A DNA stretch of 64,000 nt from Putridiphycobacter sp965230485 (GTDB taxonomy: Bacteria > Bacteroidota > Bacteroidia > Flavobacteriales_D > Crocinitomicaceae), in contig CBDDLA010000001.1 of the NCBI GenBank assembly GCA_965230485.1, forward strand, positions 1,302,001 to 1,366,000. Direction: 5' to 3'. Positions 61,954-64,000 of the stretch are shown piece by piece. The notes under the pieces were generated by a model. That model was not told the DNA's origin. It did no database searches and saw only the letters and a program-made list of their open reading frames with translations. Both the position numbers and the translations under genes were made by a program. How positions within the stretch are numbered: the first letter of the stretch is position 1; each line of letters opens with the position of its first letter.

Positions 61954-62552
61954 AAACTAAACTTTTTAGATTATTAGATAGTTCCATACCATCTTTTGAA
62001 AAAATTAAAGCCTTAAGTGAAAAAGAATGGGAAAATATTGAGTATGATGAATGTTGGGGATTTCAAATACAGCAAAACTCAAAATGGAGGAAAGGATTAA
62101 ATGAAATTGAATTAAATCAATTTGAACAGGAAATCGGATTTCAATTTCCTAATTCATTAAGAAACTTTTATAAGACAATGAACGGTCTAAATAAACCTGG
62201 AATCAATTTTTCTGGTGATTTAAAAAGTGAACCTACTTTCAGATCAACATTCTATTCCTTTCCTGAAGATTTAGAAATAATAAAAGATCAAATCAATTGG
62301 ATTTTAGAATCAAATAAAATGACAATTGAAGAAGTAAAAACTGGAAAAGCACCTTTCATATTTCCATACTTCGGACATAGATTTTTAGTTTTTGATTCAA
62401 ACGAACAGATTCTATCTATGCACGGAAGTGACATTATTCTATGGTCACAGAATCTCGCAAAAGCTGTTGCTAAGGATATTTTTAATTTTTATGACGAAGG
62501 AATCAGTTCAGATATTAGGCCAGTTAAATTTTGGCTAGATGAAGTTGAATAG
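61950..62552 (+). CDS. SMI1/KNR4 (SUKH)-family protein
   Basis: A 200-residue protein with the SUKH pattern: LNEIELNQFEQEIGFQFPNSLRNFYKTMNGL, cited here as the ~48-78 core, then PFIFPYFGHRFLVFDSN. SUKH proteins are commonly immunity proteins against toxins. It is coupled to the 114-residue gene and ends 1 base from the convergent XRE gene. Confidence 0.75.
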   Translation: MKTKLFRLLDSSIPSFEKIKALSEKEWENIEYDECWGFQIQQNSKWRKGLNEIELNQFEQEIGFQFPNSLRNFYKTMNGLNKPGINFSGDLKSEPTFRSTFYSFPEDLEIIKDQINWILESNKMTIEEVKTGKAPFIFPYFGHRFLVFDSNEQILSMHGSDIILWSQNLAKAVAKDIFNFYDEGISSDIRPVKFWLDEVE

Positions 62553-62553
62553 A

Positions 62554-62763
62554 CTAATCAATTGTAGAAACCAACAACTCGCGAATATCAACTTTTAAGA
62601 ATTTTGAGATTTCAAATAATGTTTCAACGGAAGGCTGAACTTCATTTGTACACCATCTTGAAACGGTAGATTCCGTTTTTCCCAAATGACTTGCTAATTC
62701 TTTATTATTTGTATTCTTTTCAGCAAGAACAGATTTAATTCTATTTAAGTTTTGTTTCGACAC
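62554..62763 (-). CDS. XRE-family regulator, copy 3
   Basis: A 69-residue helix-turn-helix protein paralogous to the two other XRE genes of the array: NRIKSVLAEKNTNNKELASHLG, STVSRWCTNEVQPSVETLF, KVDIRELLVST. Here no coiled-coil partner is present; instead it is divergent from a SymE-like toxin gene across 137 bases and may act as its repressor. Confidence 0.85.
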   Translation of the reverse strand: MSKQNLNRIKSVLAEKNTNNKELASHLGKTESTVSRWCTNEVQPSVETLFEISKFLKVDIRELLVSTID

Positions 62764-62862
62764 AGTGCTAATTTATTGACTTCTGGTGACAATATAAGGA
62801 TTCTAAAATTGTGCCAAAACCACAATTAATTATAATTACGTGCGCATTAATTTTGTTTTAAA

Positions 62863-62897
62863 TATTATTTATTGTATTTTTATAGCAATAAATAATA
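62863..62897. promoter_or_regulatory. 12-bp inverted repeat upstream of the SymE-like gene
   Basis: TATTATTTATTG (62863-62874) and its exact complement CAATAAATAATA (62886-62897) are separated by 11 bases and end 3 bases before the GTG start. This could be an XRE operator or a hairpin hiding the start of translation. Confidence 0.55.
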
Positions 62898-62900
62898 GTT

Positions 62901-63125
62901 GTGGCGCAAGAAAAGAAAAATACAAAAAACGAAGAAAGACGATTAAAAGTGATTTCAAAAGCATTTCCTAGGGACTATCATAGGTATGTTACCTTTCCCG
63001 AAATTAGACTAAGTGGAAAATGGCTAAGAGAAATGGGGTTTGATTGTGGTCAATATGTAATTGTACGTCATAGGAAGAATAAGATAACTATTACTTTGCA
63101 GAAGGAAAATGAAAAAGAAGAGTAA
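62901..63125 (+). CDS. SymE-like toxin
   Basis: A 74-residue protein with a GTG start at 62901 (AQEKKNTKNEERRLKV). The SymE/AbrB-like core is FPEIRLSGKWLREMGFDCGQYVIVRH, cited as residues ~33-57, with KITITLQ after it. SymE of Escherichia coli is an SOS-induced toxin controlled by antisense RNA; here no antisense promoter is evident, but an inverted repeat covers the start region. Last gene of cassette 8. Confidence 0.78.
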   Translation: MAQEKKNTKNEERRLKVISKAFPRDYHRYVTFPEIRLSGKWLREMGFDCGQYVIVRHRKNKITITLQKENEKEE

Positions 63126-63130
63126 AAACG

Positions 63131-63202
63131 TACCGCTAACAAAAGCTATATTTAATTGTTGTTTCGTACCTTACACCAACTAAACATAACCAAACGTTGT
63201 GC
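63131..63202 (+). repeat. attC-like site 8
   Basis: TACCGCTAAC (63131-63140) is the exact complement of the cassette 8 start GTTAGCGGTA. Arms: TATATTTAATTGTTG (63147-63161) with CAACTAAACATA (63177-63188). The right core GTTGTGC (63196) opens cassette 9. 72 bases. Confidence 0.8.
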
Positions 63203-63364
63203 GTCACTATAAAAAATAGGCATTAATAAATTATCAAATATTTTAAAACTCCGTCCAGCTTTAGAAGTTTATGTGAAATTTTATTGAACACTTTTGTCCA
63301 ATTTCTAAATTTTCAATCATTAAGAATATAAACGTTTATTAATAATTCATTAAAAGTAAAAGAC

Positions 63365-63715
63365 ATGAAAAATTTTATGATGTTGTTCCACAGTGAACCA
63401 AATCCTGATTTTAACCCTACTCCTGATCAAATACAAGATGAAATTAAAGCTTGGCAAGATTGGATGGAAGGTATTGGCGCACAAGGCAAACTCAAAAACC
63501 CGGGAGAAGCTTTGGGCTTTGAAGGAAAAACCATGCACAGTGATGGTTCTATTACAGATGGACCCTATGCAGAAGTTAAAGAAATTGTAGGTGGTTTTAT
63601 GATTGTTTCGGCTGATTCTATTGAGGAAGCTATCCAACTTAGTAATGGTTGCCCTGCATTAAGTAACGGTGGTAAAGTAGAAGTCAGAGACATTATAGTT
63701 TTTGATGAAATGTAA
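63365..63715 (+). CDS. Cassette 9: YCII/DGPF-domain protein
   Basis: A 116-residue YciI-like protein with the DGPF-type pattern SDGSITDGPYAEVKEIVGGF and a preceding MMLFHSEPNPDF. Such proteins commonly lie beside ECF sigma factors of the ECF42 kind, as here. The function of the pair is poorly known. Confidence 0.87.
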   Translation: MKNFMMLFHSEPNPDFNPTPDQIQDEIKAWQDWMEGIGAQGKLKNPGEALGFEGKTMHSDGSITDGPYAEVKEIVGGFMIVSADSIEEAIQLSNGCPALSNGGKVEVRDIIVFDEM

Positions 63716-63740
63716 TCTGTATAACTAGGATGATAGCTAC

Positions 63741-64000
63741 ATGGATGACGAACAACTATCCGAAATATTTAAGTCTGAGTACAGTAACTTGATTGCTGTA
63801 CTCAGCAATTATTATGGATTAACGGACCTACAATTAGCAGAAGATATTGTCTCAGATACTTTTCTTAAAGCCATGAAATCTTGGTCTCATAAAGGTATTC
63901 CCAAATTTCCAAAAGCCTGGCTCAGGAAAGTCGCTCAGAATTTATTGTACGAACATTATAGAAGAAAAAAAATCTATGATGAAAAAATCACTCCTGATAT
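63741..64000 (+). CDS. ECF-type RNA polymerase sigma factor, N-terminal part
   Basis: The frame opens at 63741 (MDDEQLSEIFKSEYSNL) and is still open at the window end, giving ~86 residues. Region 2 of a sigma-70 factor is visible: LAEDIVSDTFLKAMKSW and AWLRKVAQNLLYEHYRRKK (the -10 binding helix). It follows the YCII gene by 25 bases, the standard ECF42-like pair. Confidence 0.85.
   Translation, partial: MDDEQLSEIFKSEYSNLIAVLSNYYGLTDLQLAEDIVSDTFLKAMKSWSHKGIPKFPKAWLRKVAQNLLYEHYRRKKIYDEKITPD

Larger units (their letters stand above)
47014..64000 (+). mobile_element. Integron-like gene-cassette array with at least nine cassettes
   Basis: Nine CGTTRnn cores are at 47887, 48730, 50954, 53827, 57089, 58772, 59483, 61557 and 63196. 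For each of the eight complete intervals the opening bases recur as the reverse complement at the far end: GTTGCCAGTA/TACTGGCAAC, GTTAGCATTC/GAATGCTAAC, GTTGTGAGTA/TACTCACAAC, GTTAGCGGTA/TACCGCTAAC and so on. Each end is followed by a foldable spacer up to the next core. That is the layout left by integron-type exchange between a circular cassette's site and the array. Cassettes hold 1-4 genes, mostly rightward. The array runs past the window. Confidence 0.85.

Noticed and set aside
1..64000. CRISPR arrays and cas genes
   Set aside because: No regularly spaced identical repeats; the repeated cores of the array are 0.6-3.2 kb apart and flank genes.

Overview
The window is low-GC DNA from a member of the Bacteroidota, most likely a marine flavobacterium-type organism. 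The support is T9SS type A C-terminal sorting domains, CzcA fused to TolC, HYC_CC_PP and MbnP proteins, and TAnnTTTG-type promoter boxes. I cannot name a genus.

Layout. (1) 1-5325: a leftward block made of two copies of the pair [secreted M4 metalloprotease with T9SS tail + ~240-residue outer-membrane-type protein]; the left-most partner runs off the window edge. (2) 5806-10241: an XRE regulator, a 905-residue exported protein of unknown function and a tyrosine integrase whose 5' end faces a 3' fragment of tRNA-Leu(UAA). (3) 10285-42492: a ~32 kb island bounded by an 18-bp direct repeat of the tRNA-Leu 3' end. A large serine recombinase at the left edge reads through the tRNA fragment. Next come a small basic protein, a MerR-type regulator, a zinc-ribbon/P-loop ATPase, a TcmP/Gp37 pair between two 111-bp repeats, and an MNT-HEPN protein. 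The rest is metal resistance: a Zn/Cd-type set (His-rich protein, CzcA-TolC fusion, CzcB, Fur-family regulator, His-rich lipoprotein, methyltransferase, ZntA) and a copper set (HYC_CC_PP, CusA, CusC, CopA, DUF305, CusB, USP, di-haem peroxidase, then divergently MbnP and an MbnH-like peroxidase). (4) 42709-46782: metallo-hydrolase, AraC regulator, two NTF2-like proteins (one with an in-frame stop) and an alpha/beta hydrolase.

(5) 47014-64000 is the most striking part. A XerC/D-sized tyrosine recombinase is followed, in the same direction, by an integron-like array of at least nine gene cassettes. Each cassette begins at a CGTTRnn core, and its first ~10-15 bases are repeated in reverse complement at its own far end, before a 58-186 bp foldable site (attC-like). 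I mapped eight such sites. Cargo: small membrane proteins, a DUF1016 nuclease, a HpaII-type restriction-modification system, three related XRE regulators (two paired with a divergent coiled-coil protein), a SymE-like toxin, a SUKH protein, Crp and TetR regulators, oxidoreductases, hydrolases, a bestrophin, and a YCII/ECF pair cut by the right edge. The recombinase lacks the insertion that defines classical IntI, so this looks like an integron-type system run by a non-canonical recombinase.

Functions come from recognition of motifs by eye; no database search was run.
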